DNA of 64,000 nt from Rhizobium rhododendri (GCF_007000325.2 NZ_CP117270.1:62001-126000), one strand, 5' to 3'. Shown: positions 39,379-48,712, counted from the stretch's first letter. Made by a program: numbers and translations. Notes: a model not told the origin generated them from the letters alone.

Positions 39379-40104
39379 TTACGCTGTCTTGCGATGGGAA
39401 ATTGCGGATGTGCCGGCATTTGCCGCTTCAGGCCTTGCTGGGTTGAGATCGGCGGCGCCCTGCCCCAGCATGCGGCCCATGTCTGCAAGCTCGATTTCAT
39501 TGATGCGCTGCATGATCCGCTCATAGGTCACGTCGGCGGGCGTGCCGACGACGAGCACATGACCGCCGCTTGCGCGCGCCGCCCGGATGCCGTGCTCGTT
39601 GTCCTCGAGGATCAGGCACTCATGCGGCTCGACGCCGAAGCGCTGCATTGCCGAGAGGTACATTTCCGGATCGGGCTTTGCCTTTGCGACATCCTCGTTG
39701 GAGACGATGGCATCGATGAACGGCGACAGCGCTGCGAGGCGCATCATGACTTCGATGGAATTGCAGATCGAATTTGAGCAGACGGCAATCTTGCGCCCCG
39801 ACTTGTGCAGGCGTGAGAGCGCCTTCTGGTGGTGGAAGACCGGCTTGCACCGCAGATGGGTGAGCTCGATGGTGTAATTCTGCTTCAGCCCGTTCAGCAG
39901 ATCGTGCAGCCCGCGCGGCAGGCCATGAGCCGCCGTTAAAATCTCAAGCTTGCGACGTGTCGGCAGTCCATCGAAGGTGGACAGATGGGATTCGCGGCTG
40001 ATCGTATAGCCGAACAGCTCGAGCGCGCGGTTCAGCGCCTCGTAATGCCAGTCCTTGGCGTCGATCAGGACACCATCCATGTCGAATAGAACGGCTTTGA
40101 TCAT
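39379..40104 (-). CDS. HAD-superfamily phosphatase
   Basis: 241-residue HAD family IA hydrolase. Motif 1 is VLFDMDGVLIDAKDWHYEAL (D8 nucleophile, D10), motif 2 AVCSNS, motif 3/4 KAKPDPEMY and LILEDNEHGI. It may make or remove a sugar-phosphate used by the neighbouring nucleotidyltransferase. It overlaps the GDPD-like gene by ATGA and is 18 nt before the tandem nucleotidyltransferase. The C-terminus is extended by about 20 Ala/Pro-rich residues. Confidence 0.85.
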   Translation of the reverse strand: MIKAVLFDMDGVLIDAKDWHYEALNRALELFGYTISRESHLSTFDGLPTRRKLEILTAAHGLPRGLHDLLNGLKQNYTIELTHLRCKPVFHHQKALSRLHKSGRKIAVCSNSICNSIEVMMRLAALSPFIDAIVSNEDVAKAKPDPEMYLSAMQRFGVEPHECLILEDNEHGIRAARASGGHVLVVGTPADVTYERIMQRINEIELADMGRMLGQGAADLNPARPEAANAGTSAISHRKTA

Positions 40105-40763
40105 GCTGCTTCACTCCCGAAATAAACAGCTGCGGCATCGGGAAAATCCGTGCAGAGCAGCATGGAGGTAAGATCCAGGTTTGGTCGATCCCGAAGGGAA
40201 GACCAGAAGGTTTCGTACGGGCGCTTGTGCAGCTCTGGCGAAACCAGCGCGATCGGCTTGCCATTCGTGGACAGTCGCTCTGCCACGTCGACCTGGGGAA
40301 AATCGCCGGTAAAATTGTCGAGCCAGATACCGGCCGATTCTGCCGCCAGCGCGGGCGTCGGCTCGTATTCGCTGACGCGCGTGTAGACCGGCATTCCAGC
40401 CCTGATGTACGCCAGCATGTCCGGGATCGACATATCGAAGACGAAATAGGAAGTGACGCCGTGGGCGCGCAATGCGCGGTGGGTCATTTCGGCAAGACCG
40501 TCGGCCTTGATGTTCAGCGCCAGCGTTCCCGTGCAGCCATTGACGGCGTAGAAATCGAGTAGCCAGTCGAAGGTGATGATGTCGTCGGAACGGGTTGGCG
40601 GATCGTGGGAGATGACGAGTGCGCCATCGAGATCGCGAATGTCGGTTTCCAGGCCGAACCCGGCGAGAAGGGCACTGCAAAGGGCGGTACGCGAATTTTT
40701 CGCGACGTTGTCATTCCAGCTGCCGCGATGAGCAAGGATGCTGCTTCTGGCAATCGTGCCCAT
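40101..40763 (-). CDS. Glycerophosphodiester phosphodiesterase-like protein
   Basis: 220 residues from ATG 40763; a GTG at 40823 gives a longer, less likely form. GDPD catalytic residues are in place: H12 in LAHRGSW, E39 and D41 in GLETDIRD, H53 in VISHDPP. GDPDs hydrolyse glycerol-3-phosphate diesters. There is no signal peptide, so it acts in the cytoplasm. It is the first gene of the operon with HAD and nucleotidyltransferases, which points to handling of a phosphodiester or NDP-linked intermediate rather than phospholipid turnover. That is inference. Confidence 0.75.
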   Translation of the reverse strand: MGTIARSSILAHRGSWNDNVAKNSRTALCSALLAGFGLETDIRDLDGALVISHDPPTRSDDIITFDWLLDFYAVNGCTGTLALNIKADGLAEMTHRALRAHGVTSYFVFDMSIPDMLAYIRAGMPVYTRVSEYEPTPALAAESAGIWLDNFTGDFPQVDVAERLSTNGKPIALVSPELHKRPYETFWSSLRDRPNLDLTSMLLCTDFPDAAAVYFGSEAA

Positions 40764-40998
40764 TCTACCGCCCCTGCCCGAGATCACCGATCGGCACATG
40801 CTATCGCTGCATGGCCGCGCCACAGCAAAGCCATGAGTCGCGCTGTCGAGGTCATTGGAGGGGCTGCAGCTTGTGCCAGCCTTATGGTTGAACGATATGC
40901 GGGGAAAATCGCATGGTAGTGATCAAGTCAAGGTTGTGGGCCGACGCGATAAGGCTTCTTGCGCAATATCAAAGTATAAAGCCTGACGCTTGGCGCGA

Positions 40999-41499
40999 TC
41001 AGTGCGCCCGCAGTTCCGTCGATTGCTCCGCAGACGCCGTTGCGTCCGTGGAAGCTGTACCCTGCTCAGCCATGCGCGCGGAGAGATCGAAGAGCTCCGT
41101 CAGTTCCTGATGCTCGCGGTAGGCCGACAGCCAGTTTTGCTCGCTGGCAGCCTTTGCTTCCGCAGCATCGTCTATCCATGACGCGAGGGGGTCGCGTGGT
41201 TGTTCCTGGTCGGAAGGGTCGTCGATCGGCTGGAACTGGGCGATCAGGAGGCCGATTTTCTGCAACTGGGAGCGCTGCTGCATCCGGCGTTCATTGGCGA
41301 TCAGCAGCCGGAAGGCGTTCACCAAGGTGCCCTTCGGTGAGGGCAGTTCTTCCAGGTCTACAAGCCTTGTCTCGGCAATCGGGTTGGCTTTCAGGTAGAC
41401 GAGAAACTCGCGGACGATATGACCGGCATGCAGCAGCGGCGCTGTGTCCATCGGTGTTTCCGACGTGCTCTCCTCGAGCGTTCTGTCCTGGAGTTCCAT
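40999..41499 (-). CDS. Hypothetical protein downstream of eryI
   Basis: 166 residues from ATG 41499, where AAGGA lies 7 nt upstream; a longer open frame to 41808 overlaps rpiB and is spurious. No known domain is recognised. It is highly charged and probably helical (LANERRMQQRSQLQKIG), with no signal or membrane segment. It follows the ery operon after a strong hairpin at 41572-41599, so it may have its own control. Confidence 0.6.
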   Translation of the reverse strand: MELQDRTLEESTSETPMDTAPLLHAGHIVREFLVYLKANPIAETRLVDLEELPSPKGTLVNAFRLLIANERRMQQRSQLQKIGLLIAQFQPIDDPSDQEQPRDPLASWIDDAAEAKAASEQNWLSAYREHQELTELFDLSARMAEQGTASTDATASAEQSTELRAH

Positions 41500-41571
41500 C
41501 TGTAAATCCTTACGATTGCGCTCGTTAACGCATTCGAAAGGAATTGGTTCAACTAACGCCCGGACAAGCAT

Positions 41572-41599
41572 CCACGGCCTCAGTTGGCTGAGGCCGTGG
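41572..41599 (-). terminator. Strong hairpin after the ery operon
   Basis: CCACGGCCTCAG (41572-41583) and CTGAGGCCGTGG (41588-41599), a perfect 12-bp stem with a 4-nt loop, 11 nt past the eryI stop on the minus strand. The T-run is short. Confidence 0.75.
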
Positions 41600-41609
41600 A
41601 GGTTGTGCT

Positions 41610-42062
41610 TTAGTCGCGGAACTTGCTGTCGAGTTCGTTGATGGCGGCGACGTTGGAGGCGCTGCGGCCGTTTTCGTCGAAGGTCTGGGCGAGGTAGGCA
41701 TCGGCGATGGATTTTGCGACTTCGCTGCCGATGACGCGCGAGCCCATGGTGATAATCTGGGCGTTGTTGGAGAGGGCTGCGCGTTCCGCCGAATAGGTGT
41801 CGTGGCAAAGGGCGGCGCGGATGCCGGGGACCTTGTTGGCGGAGATCGACACGCCGATGCCGGTGCCGCAGACGAGGATGGCGCGGTCGTATTTGCCGGC
41901 CAGCACATCGGCGGCGACGCGAGCCGACAGATTGGCGTAGAATTCGTCCGAGCCATCGGTGGGCTTGGAGACTTCGGAGACCTCGTGGCGGTCCTTCAGG
42001 TATTCGGCGAGGACGTGGGCGAGCCCGTTTCCGGCGCTATCGCCAGCGATTGCGAGTTTCAT
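41610..42062 (-). CDS. eryI: D-erythrose-4-phosphate isomerase EryI (RpiB family)
   Basis: 150-residue RpiB-type isomerase. The active-site Cys is in [18 protein letters not shown]. In Brucella and rhizobia, this RpiB paralogue performs the last step of erythritol breakdown, giving D-erythrose-4-phosphate, and is needed for growth on erythritol. It is the last gene of the ery operon, with a GGAG ribosome site, and is followed by a hairpin. Function here is taken from its place next to eryA, eryB, eryC and eryH. Confidence 0.9.
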   Translation of the reverse strand: MKLAIAGDSAGNGLAHVLAEYLKDRHEVSEVSKPTDGSDEFYANLSARVAADVLAGKYDRAILVCGTGIGVSISANKVPGIRAALCHDTYSAERAALSNNAQIITMGSRVIGSEVAKSIADAYLAQTFDENGRSASNVAAINELDSKFRD

Positions 42063-42101
42063 GGGTTTTCTCCTTCGTGTGTGAACTGGATATGGGGTTG
42101 A

Positions 42102-42869
42102 TCAGAGAACGGCGCAAACACGGACCAGGATGTCGAGATAGCCGGTGACATTCCAGGCCGAGCGGCCGATGAAGAGGCCGTCGATATGGTCGCAGGCCGC
42201 GAGTTCGGCGCAGTTGCCGGGATTGACGGAGCCGCCGTAGAGGCACGGCACGCGGCGCCCGAGGATGCCCTCCGCGACCTTGATGATCTCGGCCTGGCGG
42301 GCGTCTGCATAATCGGCTTTCGCGGGGATGCCATTTTCACCGATGGCCCAGACGGGTTCGTAGGCGAGCAGCAGCGGTGCTGTCCGCTGTTCGGCGCTGA
42401 GCTTGCCCAGCGCGCCGCGCACTTCGGCGGCCAGAACCTCGTCGGCGCGGCCGCTCTCGCGGTCGGCCAACGTTTCGCCGATGCAGATCAGCGGGATCAT
42501 CCCGTGCCGCACGGTCGCCTCGACCTTGAGGCCGACCGTCTCGTCGGTTTCGCCAAAGAATTCGCGTCGCTCGGAGTGGCCGAGTTCGACGACATCCATG
42601 CCGCAGTCGACCAGCATCAGCGGCGAAATCTCGCCTGTCCAGGCGCCGGATTCAGCCCAGTGCATGTTCTGGGCACCGACCTTCACTGCACTGTCCTTCA
42701 GCATCGCCTTGACTTCGCGGATAGAAGTGAACGGCGGGATGACGAAACATTGCAGGCGCGGATCGTTGACGATCTCGGCGCTGGCAAGCCCCTCGGCAAA
42801 GCTGCGCGCCTCTGCGAGCGTCTTGTTCATCTTCCAGCTCGTGCCGATCCAGAAAGGCGTCTCGGTCAT
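42102..42869 (-). CDS. eryH: Tetrulose-phosphate isomerase EryH (TpiA2, triosephosphate isomerase family)
   Basis: 255-residue TIM-family isomerase. The catalytic His is in ELGHSERREFFGE, the catalytic Glu in LLAYEPVWAIG. In Brucella this paralogue (TpiA2) isomerises D-3-tetrulose-4-phosphate in the erythritol pathway. It has a GGGAG ribosome site, follows eryC by 81 nt and precedes eryI by 39 nt. It is not likely to be the housekeeping triosephosphate isomerase. Confidence 0.92.
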   Translation of the reverse strand: MTETPFWIGTSWKMNKTLAEARSFAEGLASAEIVNDPRLQCFVIPPFTSIREVKAMLKDSAVKVGAQNMHWAESGAWTGEISPLMLVDCGMDVVELGHSERREFFGETDETVGLKVEATVRHGMIPLICIGETLADRESGRADEVLAAEVRGALGKLSAEQRTAPLLLAYEPVWAIGENGIPAKADYADARQAEIIKVAEGILGRRVPCLYGGSVNPGNCAELAACDHIDGLFIGRSAWNVTGYLDILVRVCAVL

Positions 42870-42950
42870 GGTCTTCTCTCCCGGCGCTAAAGGTTGCGCC
42901 CAAATTCATGCTGCTAAGGTGACAACCGGCGCCGTCAAGGCGGTGACCGG

Positions 42951-43883
42951 CTAGAGGTTGAGGTCGGCAATCCCGGTGTCGATGTGCGGTGCCCAGAAGG
43001 CGATCGACTCGGCGATCTGCTCGATTACCTGCCGGTCGTTGGGCTCGCGCTCCTTGAACGACAGCTCCAGGCAGATTTCATTGTCTTTCGCGCCACCCTC
43101 GGCGAAAGCGGCCAGCAGCGGCTCCGGCTGCACACGCCCCTTGGCGTTGAATTCCGCCGTGAACGGACGGTGGCCGCCCTTGTCCATCAGCGATTGCTTG
43201 ATGTGGATGATCGGCGACACCGGCGGCGCCGCGCGTGCCCAGGCATAGGGGTCGATATCGTCCGGATTGCTGCTGGTGACATCGCCGTGGTCGATATCGG
43301 CCATCATCCACATCGGCACCGCCATGTTGGCGGCGGTCAGGCGATCCTGAAGGGCAAAGCTGGCGGCGATGGTTTCGCCGAACTCGCGGCCGATCGACAT
43401 CGGCTCCCAGAACACGTAGCTCAGACCCGCTGCCTTGGCATGCTCGGCCACTTCGGCCCAGCAATCGATGGCGATCTGAATCAGCTCTTCGCGCCGCGCC
43501 GCATCGTCGAAATCGCGATAGGTGAAAATGGCAAACTGCGTGCCGACGGAGCTGCCGCCGAGATCTGCGGTGATGTCGGCGAAGGTCTTGAACCATTCGA
43601 CATAGTAGCGCCGGACATCCGCATCCGGATGGCCGAAATGGTTGAGGCGGCCATAGGGCCCTGTCATGCCGGAGGTGATGCATACGCCGGTACGGGTCAG
43701 GGCGGCGCGCATGTCGCGCGTCAGGCGCCTGATGACGGCAGCTGGCCAGGATGGGTTGATGAACTCATGCGTCAACTGCACATCGCGGATCTTCAGGTCA
43801 TGTGCGATTGTGCCGATCAGGTCGGCCGGCTCGGCGTAGCGGTTGACCAGCGGGTTGGTGTTGAGCGACAGCGTCAGCCCCAT
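42951..43883 (-). CDS. eryC: L-3-tetrulose-4-phosphate racemase EryC (xylose isomerase-like TIM barrel)
   Basis: 310 residues from ATG 43883, which has CAGGAG upstream; the longer frame is not supported. The AP-endonuclease-2/xylose isomerase-like fold is seen in MMADIDHGDVTSSNPDDIDP and VFWEPMSIGREFGET, with metal ligands among these acidic and His residues. EryC was once called a dehydrogenase but in Brucella is a tetrulose-4-phosphate racemase. It lies between eryB and eryH. Confidence 0.9.
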   Translation of the reverse strand: MGLTLSLNTNPLVNRYAEPADLIGTIAHDLKIRDVQLTHEFINPSWPAAVIRRLTRDMRAALTRTGVCITSGMTGPYGRLNHFGHPDADVRRYYVEWFKTFADITADLGGSSVGTQFAIFTYRDFDDAARREELIQIAIDCWAEVAEHAKAAGLSYVFWEPMSIGREFGETIAASFALQDRLTAANMAVPMWMMADIDHGDVTSSNPDDIDPYAWARAAPPVSPIIHIKQSLMDKGGHRPFTAEFNAKGRVQPEPLLAAFAEGGAKDNEICLELSFKEREPNDRQVIEQIAESIAFWAPHIDTGIADLNL

Positions 43884-43947
43884 CGGTAGCTCCTGTAAAC
43901 GGCGCGTGGCCGATCTCGTCGACCACGCCTGTAAAAAATCGAAGCGC

Positions 43948-45459
43948 TCAGGCCGAGCGCGCCATCTGCCCATCGAACCAGGCGCCGAAAGCGGCCTTTT
44001 CGTCGGCACTCATGTGCAGGCCGTGCTTGGTGCGGCGCGTCAGGATATCTTCCGCCGTTTCGGCCCATTCCTGCTCGATCACGTAGCGCACTTCTGCCTC
44101 ATAGAAGTTGGGCCCGAAACATTGGCCGAGGGCTGCCACCGATGTGGCACCGCCGATCAGCTTCGATGTGCGGGCGCCATAAAGGCGGGCATAGTGGCGG
44201 GCGAGCCCGCGTGGCAGCCAGGCATAATCGCGCTGCAGCTTTTCGAGAAAGCGCGGCACGTCGGCGCCCTCGATGTCGCCACCCGGCAGGATACCCTTGG
44301 CCGTCCAGTCAGGTCCCATCTTTGGGAAGGTCGCCTGCAACTTCTGGATCGCGTGCTCGGCGAGCTTGCGGAACGTGGTGATCTTGCCGCCGAAGACATT
44401 CAGCAAGGGCGCGCCGCCCGTCGTGTCTAGGTCGAAGACGTAGTCGCGGGTAACGGCGGAAGGGTTACCCTTGCCGTCGTCGTAGAGCGGCCGGACGCCG
44501 GAGAACGTCTGCAGCACATCCTCGCGGCGGAGCGTCTGCTTGAAGTAGCGATTGACGGCGTTGAGCAGGTATTCGATCTCGCTCTCGTCGGCCGAAACGG
44601 CTTCAGGCGCACCTTCGTAGGGGATGTCGGTGGTGCCGATCAGGGCCTTGTCGCCCTCGTAGGGGTTTATGAAGATCACGCGCTTGTCGTGGTTCTGCAC
44701 CAGATAGGCTTGCGGTCCGTCCCAGAATTTCGGTGTGATGATGTGGCTGCCCTTGACCAGGCGAACGTTGCGGCTGGAATTGGTGCCGGCGACGCGGCCG
44801 ATGATGTCGTTGACCCAGGGGCCCCCGGCATTGACCAGAGCCCGTGCCATGACGACGCGCTTGGCGCCGGTGCGCGTGTCGGTCATCTGAACCCGCCACA
44901 GATCGCCCTCGCGCCGGGCGGAGTTGCAGACGGTGCGCGTCAGCACTTCGGCGCCGTGTTCGGCGGCGTCCTTGGCGTTCAGCACGACCAGTCGGGCATC
45001 GTCGACCCAGCAGTCGGAATACTCGAAGCCCCTGGTATATTCGTCCTTGATCGGCGCGCCTTCCGGATCGCGCCTGAGGTCGAGCGTACGGGTTGCCGGC
45101 AGTTTCTTGCGGCCGCCGAGATGGTCGTAGAGAAACAGGCCGAGGCGTACCAGCCAAGCTGGCCGGTCATTGGGGCTGTGCGGCAGCACGAAACGCATCG
45201 GCCAGATGATGTGGCTCGCCGAATTCAGGAGCACTTCGCGCTCGATCAGGGCTTCGCGGACCAGTCGGAATTCGTAATATTCGAGGTAGCGCAACCCACC
45301 ATGCACCAGCTTGCCGGAGCGCGACGACGTGCCCTGTGCCAGGTCGTCCTTTTCGCAGAGGATCACCGACAATCCACGGCCTGCAGCATCGCGCGCGATG
45401 CCTGCGCCATTGATGCCGCCACCGATGATGAACATGTCTACCGTTTGAATATCGCTCAT
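43948..45459 (-). CDS. eryB: L-erythritol-4-phosphate dehydrogenase EryB (GlpD family)
   Basis: 503 residues from ATG 45459, chosen because GGAG is 7 nt upstream; the ATG at 45465 is too close to it. The FAD motif is MFIIGGGINGAGIARDAAGR, followed by GTSSRSGKLVHGGLRYLE and VNAGGPWVNDI, as in glycerol-3-phosphate dehydrogenases. EryB oxidises erythritol-4-phosphate to 3-tetrulose-4-phosphate at the membrane, passing electrons to quinone. It follows eryA by 82 nt. Confidence 0.92.
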   Translation of the reverse strand: MSDIQTVDMFIIGGGINGAGIARDAAGRGLSVILCEKDDLAQGTSSRSGKLVHGGLRYLEYYEFRLVREALIEREVLLNSASHIIWPMRFVLPHSPNDRPAWLVRLGLFLYDHLGGRKKLPATRTLDLRRDPEGAPIKDEYTRGFEYSDCWVDDARLVVLNAKDAAEHGAEVLTRTVCNSARREGDLWRVQMTDTRTGAKRVVMARALVNAGGPWVNDIIGRVAGTNSSRNVRLVKGSHIITPKFWDGPQAYLVQNHDKRVIFINPYEGDKALIGTTDIPYEGAPEAVSADESEIEYLLNAVNRYFKQTLRREDVLQTFSGVRPLYDDGKGNPSAVTRDYVFDLDTTGGAPLLNVFGGKITTFRKLAEHAIQKLQATFPKMGPDWTAKGILPGGDIEGADVPRFLEKLQRDYAWLPRGLARHYARLYGARTSKLIGGATSVAALGQCFGPNFYEAEVRYVIEQEWAETAEDILTRRTKHGLHMSADEKAAFGAWFDGQMARSA

Positions 45460-45541
45460 CTGCATTCTCCTGCGGCACGTGCCAGTGTCTTGTTCCGGTT
45501 CTGCCGGATGTGATTGTCGATCGGGGTCATTCTCGTGAGGA

Positions 45542-47110
45542 TCATGCAGCCGGCACCTGCTGAGCCGCGAGCAGGTCCCATATGGGCTCGAGTGCCTCGC
45601 GCGCCTGCCTGTAGGCTGGAAACGTCCGGTCGTAGACCGGCACCAGCGACGGGTCCGGTGCTGTACCCGCGCCGAGCAAGGGCGTGACCCATTCGGCGAT
45701 GCAGGCGTTCATGTCGGGGTAGACGCCGACGGCCACTGCCGCCATCATCGCCGCACCGGCAGCCCCCGCCTCCTCGCGCGCCGAGACGCGGACACTGGCG
45801 CCGGTAGCCGCAGCAAGCACGCCGCCCAGTGCCTTGGAACGGGCAGCACCGCCCGTCAGCCGCAGTTCGCGCGGCAGTGCACCCATCGCCACGTAGCAAT
45901 CCCGCGCTGCCATGCCGAGACCCTCGATAACGCTGCGCAGGAGATCGGGATAACGATGGCCGGCATTCAGCCCGATGAAACCGGCGCGCGCGCTGGCGTT
46001 GACGAACGGGCCTCGTTCTCCGGCTTCGGAGATGTAGGGGTGATAGAGAACGGCGCCAGGCCGGCTCGCCGCCATCCAGTTGTCGATGCGGGCGACCATC
46101 TCTGCGTGGGAAGGTGCAGTGCCACCCTCGCCGATCAGATCGGCGGCCACGTGCAGGATCCAGTCGAGATTAAGTGTCGCTGCCATGTTGGTCTGCATCT
46201 GCGTCACCATGCCTGGCACCGGCAGAGCCATGATATAGCCCGTTCCCTCGGCATTCAGTTGCGCATCGGCTGTTGCGACCGGACGCATGTGAACGCCGGT
46301 CGAGCCGATGACGGTGCAGGCGGCATTGAGGTCACCGGTCCAGACGCCTGCCCCCATGCCGGTCATCACCATGTCGACATAGCCGAGGCTGACAGGCGTG
46401 CCCTGCTTGAGGCCAGTTGCGGCAGCGGCGGCTGCCGTTAGCGGATGCGTTACCTCGGTTCCGTCGATGATTTCCGGAAGCAGGTGCCGGCGTGATGAAA
46501 GCCCCAGCGCCGCAATTACACCGTCGTCATAGGCGCGGCTGCGAAAATCGCCGAAGGTCCAGCACGCTTCGGATGGGTCCGTGGCACGAACCCCGGTGAG
46601 ATTGAGATAGAGCCAGTCCTTGCAATGCAGCGCCACTTCGGCGCGGTCGAGCAGTTCGGGCGCGGTGGCAGACATGTGCGCAATCTGTGCGCCCTGCTGG
46701 CAGGTATTGAGGCCGGTTCCAGTGGTCTCGAAGCGCGCGCGCTCGCCGGATGCGCCGACCAGCTTTCTGACCGTTGGCGCTGCGCGCGCATCGAGCCAGA
46801 TCCAGGCATCTCCGACCGGGGTATCGCCGGCGCCCACCAGCCAAGTGCCATCACCCTGTGCCGTTACGGCGACAGCGGCAGTCCGCGCGGCAAGCCCCGG
46901 CACCTTTTCGCCAAGTCCCCGGAGTGCGGCGGCACATTCATCCCAGGTTCGGGCAAGCGGTTGCGTCGCCGAACCGTCCTGTCCCGAATTATAGCGGTTT
47001 GCCACCGATGCCGAGGCGATCTGCCGTCCGGCAAGATCGAATGCCACGGCCTTGATCACCGAGGTGCCGGCATCGATGCCGACGAGGATGTCCTGTCCGG
47101 CATCAGCCAT
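45542..47110 (-). CDS. eryA: Erythritol kinase EryA (FGGY family)
   Basis: 522-residue FGGY carbohydrate kinase, close to Brucella EryA in length. The N-terminal ATPase phosphate-1 motif is VGIDAGTSVIKAVAFD, and the C-terminal domain has VLYHPYISEAGERGPF, LRLTGGAARSKALGGVLA and EEAGAAGAAMMA. It phosphorylates erythritol to L-erythritol-4-phosphate. It is 74 nt downstream of eryD and 82 nt upstream of eryB. The ribosome site is weak. Confidence 0.92.
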   Translation of the reverse strand: MADAGQDILVGIDAGTSVIKAVAFDLAGRQIASASVANRYNSGQDGSATQPLARTWDECAAALRGLGEKVPGLAARTAAVAVTAQGDGTWLVGAGDTPVGDAWIWLDARAAPTVRKLVGASGERARFETTGTGLNTCQQGAQIAHMSATAPELLDRAEVALHCKDWLYLNLTGVRATDPSEACWTFGDFRSRAYDDGVIAALGLSSRRHLLPEIIDGTEVTHPLTAAAAAATGLKQGTPVSLGYVDMVMTGMGAGVWTGDLNAACTVIGSTGVHMRPVATADAQLNAEGTGYIMALPVPGMVTQMQTNMAATLNLDWILHVAADLIGEGGTAPSHAEMVARIDNWMAASRPGAVLYHPYISEAGERGPFVNASARAGFIGLNAGHRYPDLLRSVIEGLGMAARDCYVAMGALPRELRLTGGAARSKALGGVLAAATGASVRVSAREEAGAAGAAMMAAVAVGVYPDMNACIAEWVTPLLGAGTAPDPSLVPVYDRTFPAYRQAREALEPIWDLLAAQQVPAA

Positions 47111-47184
47111 GGAACTTGGTTCCCGTTTCGGTGCGGCTCGATATCATGCTGTCGTCCATAGAACTCTCCCCCCTCGCCCGTCCC

Positions 47185-48150
47185 TCAGGCCAGGTCATCT
47201 CGCAGCAGCGCTTGCGCGGTGCGTTCGTCAGTGATCAGTCCGCTCAGCAATCCGCTTTTCATCACCGCAGCGATCGCCCCGACCTTGTTCTTGCCGCCGG
47301 CAATCGCAACGATGCGCCGGCCTTTCATAGCATCGAGACCCGGCGACAATGTTCGCGCCGACAGCGATGTCTCGACTGCCTTGCCGGTCTTGTCGAAGAA
47401 ATGCCCGAGCACTTCGCCGACGCCTCCAAGTTCGCGGACTTCGGCGATCTCCGCCGCCTCTATCATATGCGACGCCACCAGCTGCGCGTCCGGCTCGACG
47501 GTGCCGATGCCGACGATCATCGGATCGGCGCCTGCCGCAAGTTCGAAAATCTCGCGCACGCCGCGTTGCGACAGGAGAACCTCGCGATCCTCCACGGTGT
47601 TGGCAAACAGCGGGATCGGCATGACGTAGGCGGCTGCCCCCGTCTTCTCGGTGAGGCGATGCATCACATCATGCGGGTTTGCCGCATAGTTTCGTGTTAC
47701 CCCGCCGAGCAACGATACGAACCGTACCCGGCCGGCATCGAGGCGGGCCATTTCCTTGACGGCCGCCGCCAGCGTCCGGCCATGGCCGATGCCTATCACG
47801 CCGCCGTGGAAGTTCTCGATCTCGCGCTGCAGAAAGCCGGCCCCGGCCATGCCGAGTGCCTTGAGAGGCAACCCCTGTTCATGGAGATCAGGAACCACTT
47901 CCGCGTAGGTGAGGCCGTAGTCGCTCTCCAACCGGCGCTCGAGTGTCACGCACTCCGCGATGTCGCCTTCGATCGTCACCTTCACGGCACCATTCTGGTT
48001 TGCGCGGGCGATCAAGCGGTGCGCCTTGACGCTGGTGATGCCGAGGCGGTTGGCGACTTCGGATTGCGTCAGGCCGGCAGCGTAATGAAGCCAGGCCGCG
48101 CGCACGGCGAGGCTGTCTTCATTGTCGCGCTTGTCGGCAAATCGCGCCAT
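47185..48150 (-). CDS. eryD: Erythritol operon regulator EryD (SorC/DeoR-type sugar-binding regulator)
   Basis: 321 residues. The N-terminal HTH (GLTQSEVANRLGITSVKAHRLIARA) is followed by the sugar-binding domain (GIGHGRTLAAAVKEMARL, RFVSLLGGVTRNYA and VGIGTVEPDAQLV). In Brucella EryD represses the ery operon until erythritol is present. Here it comes before eryA; in Brucella it follows eryC. It lies opposite the divergent transporter operon, so it may control both. Confidence 0.9.
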   Translation of the reverse strand: MARFADKRDNEDSLAVRAAWLHYAAGLTQSEVANRLGITSVKAHRLIARANQNGAVKVTIEGDIAECVTLERRLESDYGLTYAEVVPDLHEQGLPLKALGMAGAGFLQREIENFHGGVIGIGHGRTLAAAVKEMARLDAGRVRFVSLLGGVTRNYAANPHDVMHRLTEKTGAAAYVMPIPLFANTVEDREVLLSQRGVREIFELAAGADPMIVGIGTVEPDAQLVASHMIEAAEIAEVRELGGVGEVLGHFFDKTGKAVETSLSARTLSPGLDAMKGRRIVAIAGGKNKVGAIAAVMKSGLLSGLITDERTAQALLRDDLA

Positions 48151-48712
48151 GTGCTTTCCGACGCCTCCGGGTTCAACTGAAATTATTGTCGCTTAGCGTA
48201 ATTTTTTGCACGTTTTTATAACATAAGTCAACATTATCACATGTCGTATTTGGGGGAATTTCGGATGGGCTGCGAGCGGTCCCGCTCTTGCAAGTCTCCC
48301 TTCCATCACGCGGTAGTCTGAATGCTCAATCAGGTCTTACTAACCCGAATTTGCCAATAAATGCATAAATACTGGGCATTTGAAGCGGAAAATTGCCATG
48401 GATTGACGAATTTTGCATACCGAATAGACGCATCTCGTGCGCAATGCGGTATAAGTCCAGTGTATCCTGAGCCTCCGCATCACGCTCTCGTGTTGCACGC
48501 TCGGCCCGGAACTTTGTTTTTTGTGCTCTGTAAGGGTTCCGAGGTAATTGACAACATCCTGGGTATATCACATATTGAAAGTGGCTGATAACATAAATAT
48601 ACCACAGCCGGTATCGGCGGGTTGAGGAAACTCCGCTTCAAGTGACATTCATAATGCAGAGGGTTTTCCATTTGGAGCCTGACGCAATCCGCCGCTTGGA
48701 GGAGGGGCGACC
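48151..48712. other. Divergent regulatory region between eryD and the transporter operon
   Basis: 562 nt, AT-rich near both ends, with no convincing gene. ATAACATAA occurs at 48218-48226 (near eryD) and again at 48588-48596 (near the transporter promoter). The middle part shows nothing I can assign. Confidence 0.6.
48548..48576 (+). promoter_or_regulatory. Sigma70-like promoter of the erythritol-type ABC transporter operon
   Basis: TTGACA (48548-48553), 17-nt spacer, CATATT (48571-48576). ATAACATAA follows at 48588-48596, a good position for repressor binding over the transcription start. Confidence 0.6.

Noticed and set aside
48361..48588. 75-residue ORF inside the eryD-transporter intergenic region
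   Set aside because: No ribosome site, overlaps the predicted promoter and has no recognisable features.
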